NCBI GenBank assembly: GCA_000611715.1
Contig: AZYM01000004.1
Location: 372,001-436,000 of the forward strand
Length of the DNA: 64,000 bases
Direction: 5' to 3'
Source: Scolecobasidium constrictum UM 578
Taxonomy: Eukaryota > Ascomycota > Dothideomycetes > Venturiales > Sympoventuriaceae
Within the stretch, counting starts at the first letter, position 1. Every line of letters begins with the position of its first letter. The notes beneath the pieces were generated by a model. That model saw nothing but the letters and a program-made list of their open reading frames with translations. It was not told the DNA's origin and searched no databases. This document shows, piece by piece, positions 33,094-43,400 of the stretch. A program made the translations under genes and the position numbers.

Positions 33094-33546
33094 ATGATCA
33101 AACAACAACAAAGACGCGGAACAAGATTGCACATGATGCAATCATCCTGGACCACTTTTCTTGCATGGGCAGTCGCCATCGCCATGCTCAAAATCCTCTG
33201 TCGCATCTTCGACGCACGCAACCTGCGGAAATTAACAATCACGACCGCCAATTCATGCACTACCATCACGGGCTTCAATGGAGAACTGTTCATCAACGGC
33301 AAAAACATCGAGCTGCCGCAGCCAAGACCAAACCGTCAACTTCGCACTTCTGGCATCGCGTCATCCCTGCTCAACATCAACATCGGCAGTCCATCTGTCA
33401 GCATTAATAGTGGCTCACATGGTGCGATGACGGAAGGATCGGGCTCGAGCTTGCATTGGGTTGGAGATAAGGTCGAGCTTCGAATTGAGGGCGAGGAATA
33501 TGCTCGTGTCAAGTGTGATGGTGAGGAGTTCATGGTCAAGATTTAG
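33094..33546 (+). CDS. Family A protein 2: membrane-anchored, unrecognised
   Basis: This is a 150-residue single-exon ORF with ATGs at 33094, 33133 and 33136; the length matches family A1 (148). Residues about 18-35 are hydrophobic (F-L-A-W-A-V-A-I-A-M-L-K-I-L). The following block L-T-I-T-T-A-N-S then F-I-N-G-K-N-I-E-L-P-Q-P-R aligns with A1. After this the two diverge, A2 being richer in Ser and Gly (N-I-N-I-G-S-P-S-V-S-I-N-S-G), before a shared beta-like end (V-G-D-K-V-E-L-R-I-E-G). It lies 204 bp upstream of family B3 in the same direction. The function is unknown to me. Confidence 0.65.
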   Translation: MIKQQQRRGTRLHMMQSSWTTFLAWAVAIAMLKILCRIFDARNLRKLTITTANSCTTITGFNGELFINGKNIELPQPRPNRQLRTSGIASSLLNINIGSPSVSINSGSHGAMTEGSGSSLHWVGDKVELRIEGEEYARVKCDGEEFMVKI

Positions 33547-33750
33547 TGGCATCCAAGACGGAAAACTTTTTGTCAATTGATCTCTACTGAACAAGGAGGT
33601 GGAATGGGGTCGTACAAGCATTAGGCATTGCATTCCGATTGGTCATGTCTGCCTGGCATATCGGCTACACGAACGAAGCTTTTGACGAGCATAAATGTTT
33701 CCAGCTTTCGCCTCCATGCTACACATAGCACTTTTTATGGTCATGCAATC

Positions 33751-34365
33751 ATGGTCACCAGCGGCTTAATCGGATTTGTCCTAAAGGACGGCAAAAAGAA
33801 GGGAACATATAATCACATGAACTCATACCCATGGGTGCTGGGCCTCGAGATCATGCAATTGCTAAATGCACTCTCGGAAAAGGATAGCGAAAGCATGGAC
33901 AAGGCTGTCAATAATCTCAAATGGTACCGTTACGCCTCTTCGCCATGTCTTCGCATTGGTATTGATACAACCAGGCACAAGTCCGGTAGTGCCACTCGTC
34001 CAGGTTCGAATGGTCTGCAACAGATCCTCGACCGTCGACTGACATCGCTGTCCGATGATACGGAGTTCCAGAACGACAAAATGGGTTGTCAATGGTGCTA
34101 CTGGATCGACTTCCAGAAGCGTACTCTGCGGGTCCAGGGTGAAGGTGAGGGATGGGTCGATGAGACGCGGTCGTTCCACGAGTTGGGGACCAAATTTACG
34201 CTGCGGCTGCAGTGGGAGATGACAGAGCAGAATGCTGATATGTATTATGGTCAAGAATATGATGAGAAGCTGCACAAGTACCCGCCCATGGGTGAGGAGG
34301 ACAGGGATAAGTGGCTGGATGGGCACGTTGTGATTTTTGAGAAGAACGGGTCAGTGGGATGGTGA
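33751..34365 (+). CDS. Family B protein 3 (S-G-L-I-G-F-V family), unrecognised
   Basis: There are two exons, 33751-33923 (173 nt) and 33975-34365, giving 187 residues. The 51-nt intron is a multiple of three and has no stop, so the unspliced reading is also open; the splice is inferred because B1 and B2 have an intron at the same Trp codon after 173 nt. It opens M-V-T-S-G-L-I-G-F-V-L-K-D and K-K-G-T-Y-N-H-M-N-S-Y-P-W-V-L-G, so two of the conserved residues (Asp and Gly of D-S-Y-P-x-G-L-G) are changed. The second exon has D-D-T-E-F, C-Q-W-C-Y-W-I-D-F-Q-K-R-T-L-R and F-H-E-L-G-T-K-F. It pairs with A2 just upstream. Confidence 0.75.
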   Translation: MVTSGLIGFVLKDGKKKGTYNHMNSYPWVLGLEIMQLLNALSEKDSESMDKAVNNLKWYRYASSPCLRIGIDTTRHKSGSATRPGSNGLQQILDRRLTSLSDDTEFQNDKMGCQWCYWIDFQKRTLRVQGEGEGWVDETRSFHELGTKFTLRLQWEMTEQNADMYYGQEYDEKLHKYPPMGEEDRDKWLDGHVVIFEKNGSVGW

Positions 34366-35032
34366 TGAAGGGACTAGAACTGGAGGGAAAAGACTTTTAT
34401 GAGTGCAATGCCGTGTCGAGTACATTTCGGCAGAGATCCTGATCATGCAACGAGTTCTTCTTCAGCCTCGTTGCGTCCGAATTCGGCAAGCGGCTGGGCT
34501 CGGCTAGCCACGGCATGCGTTTTCATCAACACTTTTCGAAAGTGGAAACAAAGACCATCAAACTACAACATCACCATCATCAAAATGCAATGAGATGCGC
34601 TTTTCATCGCGAACGATATCGGACCTCCATCGATCAATGAGAATGCAACGTATCAATCCCAGTAGCTCGATGCGAGATAATGCTCCCCCTTGAGCTGCGG
34701 GAGCTCTTGGATGTGCCGCAGATAAGCGTTGTACTAAGTTAACCTCGTGCGGAGATGATCTGGCGCGCGTAAGAAAGAAGTTTATGTGACAAAGAGGAGG
34801 GGCACGAGACGTGTCTTTGGTGAGTATTAGCCTGGTCTTGTGGCACCGTATGACATCTTACCTGTGGCGCTACTGTGATGGGAGCCTTCCATGTTACTGG
34901 ACGTACTGATAATGGATATCGCGTATCTCTGTGGTTGCTCGTACTTGATCTATATCTACTCTGCTGCAACCCTCTGTCGCGCTTGCTTAGCACCAGCGTG
35001 GATCTGATCCCTTCGTCCATCTCGTCTATTCC
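34366..35032. other. Spacer family B3 to PUT1
   Basis: These 667 bp contain no supported ORF. The PUT1 promoter should lie at the right end. Confidence 0.45.
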
Positions 35033-36492
35033 ATGGCTTCAAGATCTCTTATCGAGCACGGCAGTAAACTCACGATCTGCCTACGGGCTCCATATGCACC
35101 CGTGGCAACACAACAACGACGCGTTCATTCGAGCAGGCCTAACAAAGCCATTGCAGCTTCGCCGCCTGGACCGATAAGCCATCATCAGCCACCAACATGC
35201 AAGAAGGAAAGCCCATTGTCGATAATGCCAACCTCTTCGGTGCTTCGGACATACCTCACGACACGTGTCTCGTCGTCGCCGTTGATGCTTCGGGCATGCT
35301 TTGTGGTCATGAAGAAGATGCTGGACTCCAAGTCGATATTGATGAGTCCCGAGAGGAATGCCCTTTTACGATGGATGTTCAAGCATACATTCTACGCGCA
35401 GTTTTGCGCCGGTGAGAACCGCAAAGAGGTCCAGTGGCACACCGCCGAGCTCAAAAGAATGGGCTACCCTGGTATCATTTTGGAGTATGCACTTGAGGTC
35501 CTAGGAGGGGAGGTACCATCAGAAGCTGAGACTCAGCGTGAGATCGAGGTCTTCCGCACAGGCATGCATGAAACGATTGCAATGGCACAGCCAGGCGACT
35601 TCATCGGCATGAAGTAAGTGCACGACTTCTGCTATATGTGAATTACCATTAATACCTCCACAGATGGTCAGGTCTGGGACGCTTAGCGCTTCACCGACTG
35701 CAGGAGGATCTGCCGCCCACACCTGCTATGCAAAATTGCATCGACGAGATATGTGATGCCGCGAAAGCAAAAGGAACTCGCTTCCTACCTGGTGCCGAAG
35801 AAGAATCTACTGGCGTCAACAGTGGTGTTGATACTTGGACCATCAATCTGATGAGGAAGTACAACAAGGACACACCCTTCATGTACAACACGTACCAATG
35901 CTATTTGGTATCGACACCCAAGCGAATTGCGAAGCTATTGGCCATGGCAAAGGATGAAGGTTTCATACCAGGCATCAAAGCTGTTCGGGGAGCATATCTT
36001 ACCTCTGAGCCCAAAGTAGCCGTTCGTGGATCATGGGAGGAGACGAGTGAGTGGTACGATGGCATAGTTGAGGCCTTGCTCGAGAGAAGATGGAACACAT
36101 ACCTACCCCCGCCAGTCGACAGCATGTCATTCCCAAAGATGGGAGTTATGCTTGCAACGCACAATGCCGAATCCATTCGCAAGGCGCAAGCGATCCGCGA
36201 TGAGCAAGTGCGCAAAGGCGAGGGACGAGTCGAGCTTGCATACGCTCAATTACAAGGCATGGCCGATGAGCTCAGTTGCGAATTGGTGACGGCTAGCAGA
36301 TCACTTGACGGCAAAACGGATCCTCCAAGACCTTTCAAGGCGGCGACTTGGGGGTCAGTAATGGAGTGTATGAATTTCCTCCTTCGGAGAGCCTTCGAAA
36401 ATCAAGACGCTATGGGACGGACCGTCGAGACTAGGAAAGCAATGGGTCGAGAGCTGAAGAGAAGGTGGCTGCATACTATGGGCCTGAGATGA
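35033..36492 (+). CDS. PUT1: Proline dehydrogenase, mitochondrial
   Basis: There are two exons, 35033-35613 and 35664-36492 (50-nt intron), giving 469 residues, against 476 in yeast Put1. This flavoenzyme oxidises proline to pyrroline-5-carboxylate in the mitochondrion, the first step of proline use as a nitrogen source. Residues 1-50 are Arg/Ser/Ala-rich (V-A-T-Q-Q-R-R-V-H-S-S-R-P-N-K-A-I-A-A) as expected for a presequence. The barrel motifs are M-Y-N-T-Y-Q-C-Y-L, I-P-G-I-K-A-V-R-G-A-Y-L, A-T-H-N-A-E-S, Y-A-Q-L-Q-G-M-A-D-E-L-S and the substrate-binding L-L-R-R-A-F-E-N-Q-D near the C-terminus. The P5C dehydrogenase gene (PUT2) is not in the window. Confidence 0.92.
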
Positions 36493-37138
36493 GGTTCATT
36501 CTGTAGACGGGAATGACCTCTATCAGGGAGGGTTCGCGAGGAGAACTTCTGGTGATTCCATCGCCAACACTCCAAGAGCTCAAACTCAGCCGAGTCGATC
36601 CTGTGGGCAGTGCACAAGATCCCCCCGAAGTGGCATGAGTGTTAATGACGAGGATGGAGCAGGGATTTGCCGCGCTATAGATCCGAAGCTCAAAGCTTCA
36701 AGAGCTGCGATTTCAAGATCGTGGACGAACGACGTAGACGCAGAAATTACCACAACGTGCAGTACTATCAAATGTACAATGGCTTTGAGACAATAATTCA
36801 AGCTTCACAATGCACGTGTTCGGTACCTGAGTAGCATCAAGACGCCTGAACAGGGATGTCGGTCTAGCCTGGCCCCGCATCTGTATACCCGTGTACTGCC
36901 GATTACAAACAATGATATTACTGTGTTTGGCATCATAGTCTGTGGCAGCCTGATGCAGCTTTTGCTTTCTGCTCCGTGTCCATCGGTTTCGGGTTGATCT
37001 CACTGTGCGATCGTCAAGTTTGGCCAACACTAGACCGAGCTTGCGTTTGTATATAAAGCCCGGTCTTTGCTGACGTCTTTTAGATAGCATTGGGGTTTCT
37101 ATTAACCTTCACCCCATCGGTCTAGAACAATCGCGAAT
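36493..37138. other. Intergenic region with epoxide hydrolase promoter
   Basis: These 646 bp hold a TATA box and a TGACGTC motif just upstream of 37139. ORFs here are not supported. Confidence 0.5.
37052..37077 (+). promoter_or_regulatory. TATA box and CRE-like TGACGTC upstream of the epoxide hydrolase
   Basis: TATAAA at 37052-37057 is 82 bp upstream of the ATG. TGACGTC at 37071-37077 resembles a CRE/bZIP site, but its position between TATA and ATG makes a regulatory role uncertain. Confidence 0.4.
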
Positions 37139-38368
37139 ATGTCGGGCTTCGATCAATTGCCGCATGGCACGAATGGCATCAAGCCATTTGAGCTGCATGT
37201 CTCGGACCAACGACTCTCGGACTTCAAGCAGCTTCTCAAACTCACTCCTTTAGCACCGACCACTTACGAGAACTTGCAAGGCGATCGACGTTTTGGTGTC
37301 ACGAAAGAATGGTTGAGCAATGCAAAGGACTACTGGTTGAATGGGTTCGATTGGCGGAAGCAAGAAAAGCACATCAACAGCTTTCCACACTTTAAAGCGG
37401 AGGTCAAGGACGACGACGGCGAAATCTACAGCGTCCACTTCACTGGTTTGTTCTCGCAACACAAGGACGCAGTTCCAATTGCTTTCTTTCATGGCTGGCC
37501 AGGCAGCTTCCTCGAATTCCTTGGGATGATGGATGTCCTTCGGAACAAATACTCTCCCGCCGATCTGCCATACCACATCGTTGTGCCATCACTCGTCGGC
37601 TATACTTTGTCAGGGGGCCCACCACTCAACAAGAACTTTGGCACGCAGGACCTATCACGCATCAATGACAAGCTCATGAAGCAGCTCGGCTTCGTAGATG
37701 GCTATATCGCGCAAGGCGGAGATGTTGGCTCTGGTGTTGCACGCATCCTCGGCATGAGTTACGATTCCTGCAAGGCAGCCCATGTGAACATGTACATGTC
37801 TCCGCTAGCTGGCGGACTTCCGCTGGATCAAATGACCGATGTGGAGAAGGAGGCTTTGGAACGACGAAAGACGTGGGGTGAGACTGGCACCTCTTATGCC
37901 AGCGAGCACGGTACCCGACCTGCTACAATTGGTCTTGCATTGTCCACGAATCCACTCGCACTTCTAGCTTGGATCGGAGAAAAATTCCTGGAATGGACAG
38001 ATGAAGACCCATCGCTTGACACCATCCTCGAAGCCATCTCGCTGTACTGGTTCACGGAAACATTTCCTCGCTGCATCTACCCGTACCGCGAGCGTTGGGG
38101 CGCAAAAGAGTACAGATCCCAGGAAGCAAACAAGTCAGCTGGTGCAGAACGCTTCCCTGGTGTCAAGAAGCCATTTGGTTACTCGTTCTTCCCATATGAG
38201 CTACTTCCGATGCCAGTAGCGCTTGTGGCAAAGAGCAGTAATCTCGTCTGGCATCGAAGACATACGAGCGGAGGACACTTTGCGGCACTCGAGAAGCCAA
38301 AGGAATTTGCGGAGGACATTGAAGATTTCGTTGCGACAGCGTGGCCTTTGGCGAAGGGATCCAAGTAA
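37139..38368 (+). CDS. Epoxide hydrolase (EHN domain plus alpha/beta hydrolase)
   Basis: This single-exon gene encodes 409 residues. The family adds water to epoxides, giving diols, for detoxification or secondary metabolism. The N-terminal EHN lid (residues 10-120) shows L-S-D-F-K-Q-L-L-K and W-R-K-Q-E-K-H-I-N-S-F-P-H-F-K. The oxyanion motif H-G-W-P-G-S is at about residue 118. The nucleophile Asp sits in G-G-D-V-G-S-G near residue 198, and the catalytic His in S-G-G-H-F-A-A-L-E-K-P near the C-terminus. The lid Tyr and the charge-relay acid are not certain by eye. No signal peptide is present, so it is probably cytosolic or microsomal. It is convergent with the FMN enzyme gene, 158 bp between stops. 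Confidence 0.88.
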   Translation: MSGFDQLPHGTNGIKPFELHVSDQRLSDFKQLLKLTPLAPTTYENLQGDRRFGVTKEWLSNAKDYWLNGFDWRKQEKHINSFPHFKAEVKDDDGEIYSVHFTGLFSQHKDAVPIAFFHGWPGSFLEFLGMMDVLRNKYSPADLPYHIVVPSLVGYTLSGGPPLNKNFGTQDLSRINDKLMKQLGFVDGYIAQGGDVGSGVARILGMSYDSCKAAHVNMYMSPLAGGLPLDQMTDVEKEALERRKTWGETGTSYASEHGTRPATIGLALSTNPLALLAWIGEKFLEWTDEDPSLDTILEAISLYWFTETFPRCIYPYRERWGAKEYRSQEANKSAGAERFPGVKKPFGYSFFPYELLPMPVALVAKSSNLVWHRRHTSGGHFAALEKPKEFAEDIEDFVATAWPLAKGSK

Positions 38369-38526
38369 GAGCATGCTACACAACATGGTAAGTGCAGCGA
38401 TACTGACACGGTACGTACACAGAGGATCAGGTAACAAGCTATAATTGGTATTCGTGGATTGAATGTCAGGGTTGTAGACAAACCAGGCGATAGAAATGCC
38501 AAACCGAATATGAGTATCATATCGAT

Positions 38527-39810
38527 CTACAATTTCGCTTTTTCTGGGGCACCGAATTTGTCTGTCGATGCAAGCACTCCATCAAGCTGCTCTCTCGTGA
38601 GCTCATCAATGCCTAGCTGACCCATCGAGATCTCGAGATCTGCTTTGACGCCTTTGAATACTTCTTCAATGCCAGCTTGACCATTGACAGCCAGACCATA
38701 GATGTAGGCTCGCCCAAGCAACACACCTTGAGCACCCAATGCCATGGCCTTGATGATGTCACTGCCTGTTCTGATGCCACTGTCAAAAAGAATTGTGAGC
38801 TTGGATGTTACTTTCGGGTCGGAGCAGATGTTGGCGAGACAGTCGAGACTAGAGACAGCTCCACTCAACTGTCTCCCGCCATGATTCGAAACAATGATGC
38901 CATCCATGCCGTGCTTGATGGCCAGTCGTGCGTCATGTATGCTCTGGATACCCTTCAGTAGGATCGGACCTGACCAATTATCTCGAAGAAGCTTGAGTTG
39001 ATCCCATGTCTTGTACTGCCCGTAATTCATTTCGCCCAACCAAGCCTTGCATTTGCCCAATGTCTTCCGTCTAGCGAGCAGCTTAGCGATCAGCCATGGC
39101 GACTTCCCTTTCACCAATTCCTTCAGATCATTGAGAGTCGCAGGCGGGCGATTCTCGTAGTACTTGTTGAACACCGGATCCGAGAAGCCGATCTGAACGC
39201 CTTGTCCTTGATACAAGAAGGGCAGATAAGATCGATCCAGATCGCGAGATCGATAGCCAAGTACAAAAGTGTCCAAAGTGACAACGAGCGTCGTGAATCC
39301 TGCTGCCTTGGCCCTGTTCAGAAGCGAAACGGTGATTTCGTCAGACTTGGGCCAATACAGCTGATACCATCGCTCGCCGTTCCCGTTCGCCTCACCGACC
39401 TGCTCAATGGTTCGGGTAGCAGCAGTCGAGAGGATCATTGGGACATTCTGGGCCTGACAGGCCTTGGCAGTTGCGGTCTCTCCATCAGGATGAGCGATCT
39501 CTTGGACACCGATGGGAGCTGCAAGGATAGGACTGTCGTACTCCTTGCCGAACAGTGTGACTCTTGTGCTCCGCTCTGTCACATCTCGAAGCATGCGTGG
39601 GATCAACGGGTACTTGTCAAAGGCTGCGTAGTTTGCATTCTGTGTCGTACCCAGAGCAGCGGATCCGTCGATGTAGTCCCAGGCTTCAGGGGTCAGCTCG
39701 CGTTTGGCATGTTCGCGAAGCCTATCAGGACTCGTGGACTGGATCGGTGGCGCAAACGATCCGTAGATGTCGCGCTGATATTGGACGTGATTTGTTGGCT
39801 GTGTCTTCAT
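38527..39810 (-). CDS. FMN-dependent alpha-hydroxyacid oxidase/dehydrogenase, probable peroxisomal
   Basis: This single-exon gene encodes 427 residues with no cytochrome b5 domain, so it is not a classic flavocytochrome b2. The family oxidises L-lactate, glycolate or similar acids with FMN. The barrel features are D-S-P-I-L-A-A-P-I-G, Y-Q-L-Y-W-P-K, V-V-T-L-D-T-F-V-L-G-Y-R-S-R-D-L, G-I-I-V-S-N-H-G-G-R-Q-L (catalytic His and substrate Arg) and F-D-S-G-I-R-T-G-S-D. It resembles lactate 2-monooxygenase-type proteins of filamentous fungi. The last three residues, A-K-L, match the type 1 peroxisomal targeting signal. Electron acceptor and substrate are inferred only at class level. Confidence 0.88.
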   Translation of the reverse strand: MKTQPTNHVQYQRDIYGSFAPPIQSTSPDRLREHAKRELTPEAWDYIDGSAALGTTQNANYAAFDKYPLIPRMLRDVTERSTRVTLFGKEYDSPILAAPIGVQEIAHPDGETATAKACQAQNVPMILSTAATRTIEQVGEANGNGERWYQLYWPKSDEITVSLLNRAKAAGFTTLVVTLDTFVLGYRSRDLDRSYLPFLYQGQGVQIGFSDPVFNKYYENRPPATLNDLKELVKGKSPWLIAKLLARRKTLGKCKAWLGEMNYGQYKTWDQLKLLRDNWSGPILLKGIQSIHDARLAIKHGMDGIIVSNHGGRQLSGAVSSLDCLANICSDPKVTSKLTILFDSGIRTGSDIIKAMALGAQGVLLGRAYIYGLAVNGQAGIEEVFKGVKADLEISMGQLGIDELTREQLDGVLASTDKFGAPEKAKL

Positions 39811-40442
39811 GTTTGCCTAGATGATTGTGGATGGATTTGCGAAGTAAAGATGGTGATTGCTGAATGTGGAGATGGAGACTGTGGCAGGTCAGCCTCGGTT
39901 GAACTACACGTGATGATGTCGAATGTTTGAGTTCTTGTGGTGTGGCTGATGAAGGCAAGGAGAGTGAACTGTATGGTAAAGCAGACGCTGATAGATTGAA
40001 GTAGCCTTGTCGTGAATTCGTACTCGAATTGATGTCTTGCAGTTTGCCGCGAACCCCGCATGGTGTTCATGTCAAACACCGCGGCTGGTATTATCTTACG
40101 TGCGTTTCACGCGTCTGTCAACCTCGATACTATCACGAAATTAATGAAGCAGATACTCATGAGATGCTTCGCTCAGATATAGATGGCATCAATTGCCGAG
40201 TGAGGCGTATCAAGAATAACGAGCGACGCAGTTGATGGCAAGATCCGATGGCTCTAGGTGCCTGGCCTCAGGAGCGTTTAAAATGCGAACGCGTTCTCCG
40301 AAACAAGTCTAGCCCTATGCCTCCTCGACCGGTGTCCAATAACAGCAGGTGACGGCTGGTTCTTAGCTTTGTGACTCGCGGTAGAAAAGAGGGAGGACCG
40401 CCATCATGGCATGGAAGGATATCTTTCATTCGTCTACTAACG
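39811..40442. other. Divergent spacer
   Basis: These 632 bp separate the FMN enzyme from the large orphan gene. No ORF here is supported. Confidence 0.45.
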
Positions 40443-43400
40443 ATGGCCTCTAGTGTTCAGCTAGACACTGTTCTCCTACGAGGTCCAAAGGAGAAGAAGG
40501 TGGCGAAGCACATCCTCAACCTCTTGCTACAGCATCAGCATATCGACGTTTGCAGTGCTCTTCTGTCTGCTGTGGATGAAGAGTCAATCGAAGCCCGAGT
40601 CTTTACCATCTTTCTTTCCGCGACGAAATCGATCGATTGCATTTTGCTTTGTCTGCGTCAGCCATATTCCTTGCTTGTCCGACGTCAAGCTCTCAAGCAG
40701 TACGGGAAGGCGATCGGAGATCCTGGCCGCTGGAAAGCAGCATGGACAGCGTTTGGATCGACTGAAGGCATACTGCAATATCTGAGCGAGGCTTCAGTAT
40801 GGGAGGTCAAGCGCTTCTTTCGAGCTGTTGGCAACTCAGTCCGTCGTCCAAATGAGGTTCCAGCACGTTCTTTGGCGATTGAAGAACTGCTCAAAGCCAT
40901 GCACCCGGCGTTGTATCCTAATGCCCCCTTCAAGACTAGCGATAAACGGCCGCTCGAGAAGTTCGCCATCGCACTCGTGCCCGCTTGCTCCTCAGATTTC
41001 ATCCGTGATCTTGTGGAGCAAGGGACTAAGAATGCGCTCTACAATAGATGCCCAAAAGACAGACTGTACAGGAACCATGGGTCAATCCTGAGGAAATACG
41101 CTCTGCGAGTAGTCTTCAACGAAGGACTGTCTCCTGTCTCACCTGATGCGCATACTCACCTCCAAGTGTTCTGCCGTTCGGAGCCACCTGCAACGTCGGA
41201 TGAGCCGAGATTCTCCGCCTCGATGAAGTTCAGCGAACAGGTGCTGGAGACACGGTTATCGAATATGAAGGTGCGATGGCCAGATCGCCACGCGGAAGCC
41301 TCCATATACTCACGCCTCCTTTCTCGATGTCGCTCAAGGAGACTCCCGAAGCAGCGATGGCACAGGCTCTTTGATCTTGGCTTGCGCCTCCTAGCAGCGA
41401 AGAAGCATCTCGAGCAGCCGTTCAGCATAACGGACGACCACTTCTGGCATGTCATTGTCGAAAACTGGGGCAAATGGCCCGAACATTGGGAAGACTTGTT
41501 CATCAAAGGTCTCAGCCTGAGTCTTGCAGGCTCTGTCGAAAACGTTGCAGAGCCATTATTGAAACTCGCTAATCGCAGTGGTATCAAAAAAGACCGTTCT
41601 TGGTCGCTCCTGCGACTCTACTGCCTCCATGCTTTAAAGAATGGTGTAGATGTCGACCAAACACAAGACTTCAAGTTCCTCGCACGTCAGCGGTGGAGTC
41701 TGCAGGCTTTTAAAAAGCTAGACGATGGCAAGATCTTGCGGCTCTTGCAAAGCCTGCTCGAAGTGAACGCCAACTTCGACTTCTTACACGGAGCTTCCCA
41801 TACCTCGGTCTTGCATCTGCAGCAGGTCTTCGAACAGCACAATTTCAATGCCATGCTTTTTCTGACCCAGCTGGAAGCACGATCTTCAGATCGGGCGGTG
41901 AGAGAGAGGGCGCGCCAGAGAGCGATGAGTAATTACAAAGATCTGAAGGGACAATCCACTCGATCACGCGAGCAGAAAGACCGAGCACAGTACGCCAAAG
42001 CAGCTGGTTTCGTTGCAATCGCAAGTGGATCACTGGAAATGCTTGGTGATCACGTACATTGGTTGCAGCGCTTCATTCGAGATCCCTTGACTGTCAAAAC
42101 GGTGTTTGGAGGACATGCAATTGCTCCGCAGGAAGCTTCAGACCTCCTGTCTGCCATTCCTGACACCGACGATCCAGACATGACGCTGGAAGAAGTGTCT
42201 CAAAATGTGGCGAAGGCGAATGAAATCCTATTGATGTTGCATAAACATCAGCAAGTTGCAAGACGTGAGCCATCTTACCAGCTACATGATTGGCAAGGTG
42301 TGTCTAGTTTGCTGCACAGTAGCGTACAGACTCGTAGTGCTCGGGCAAAGAGATTGCAGAAGTCGCTCGATGCTTCACAAGGAGACCTATATGGCGCAAT
42401 TTGGAGTCAAACCTTTGCAATGTTCTCGCAGACAAGAGCGGAGTACATGAGGAAGGTAAGTCGGGACATTGCAACTTATAGTCGACATTTTGCTAACCCG
42501 TCGACAAAGCTACAATACGATATGCAGTACCTCATGGTCCAATTACCGCCCAAGACGCTTGCAACGACAACGAGAGCGATGCTAGAAATCGACAACAAAT
42601 ACCGCGCAACGAAAGCTGCGGGACAGGAGGCAGAGGATGAATCACAAATCATTGGACTACTGACATATCGGTGCCTGCTCGCACTGGCCAAAGGAGACAA
42701 GCCGGCGCTGGCTGAAGATCTCATCGTAAGGACTATCATCGACCGGCCCGACGCTTCTTCGTGGCATCGACAGATGCTTAGCATCTCTTTCTTCAAGCGG
42801 TTGCCTGCCAAAAATGCCGAAAGACTGCTCCTCGGGTTCGCCAGCGCGATTGGAGAGAAGTTGGAAGAGCAATCCTATGAACGCATTGGCGAGCCTGCAG
42901 GATCGCCCTCAATTGTCAAGGTCACCACGGTGAAATACCTAGCTCAGCTGCTGCAAGATGCCAACTTTCTATCACCAGAGGCAGCAATTGACGTGCTGCT
43001 GGAGCTGTTCAAGGTTGCGACCCATCCAGACATCAGACTCGCCACGCTAGAAAGCATGTTGGCAACCCTGAACACTCTCTGCGCGGCAGAAGTCCGGGAT
43101 CCTGTGACCAACATCTCGCAAATCACGAACCCGTTAATCCACAAGATCCTCGCAGCGCTAGATTCGGTCATACCCGTCGTGGGTAGCATTAATGAGCGCC
43201 GTCCACCACGAGAGCAAGATTGGATTGACGCGCAAACGGATTTGAGCAAATTGCCCGAGCCAAACGGCACTGTCACCCCTCTATGGCAAGCTCTAATCAA
43301 TGTGGCAGCGGGAAGCACAAACATGAAGAGCTATTTTGTCAATCGTCTACTTTTGCCGATCATCGAGTTGTCTATGAGAGAGCATCGAAAATGGCTGACG

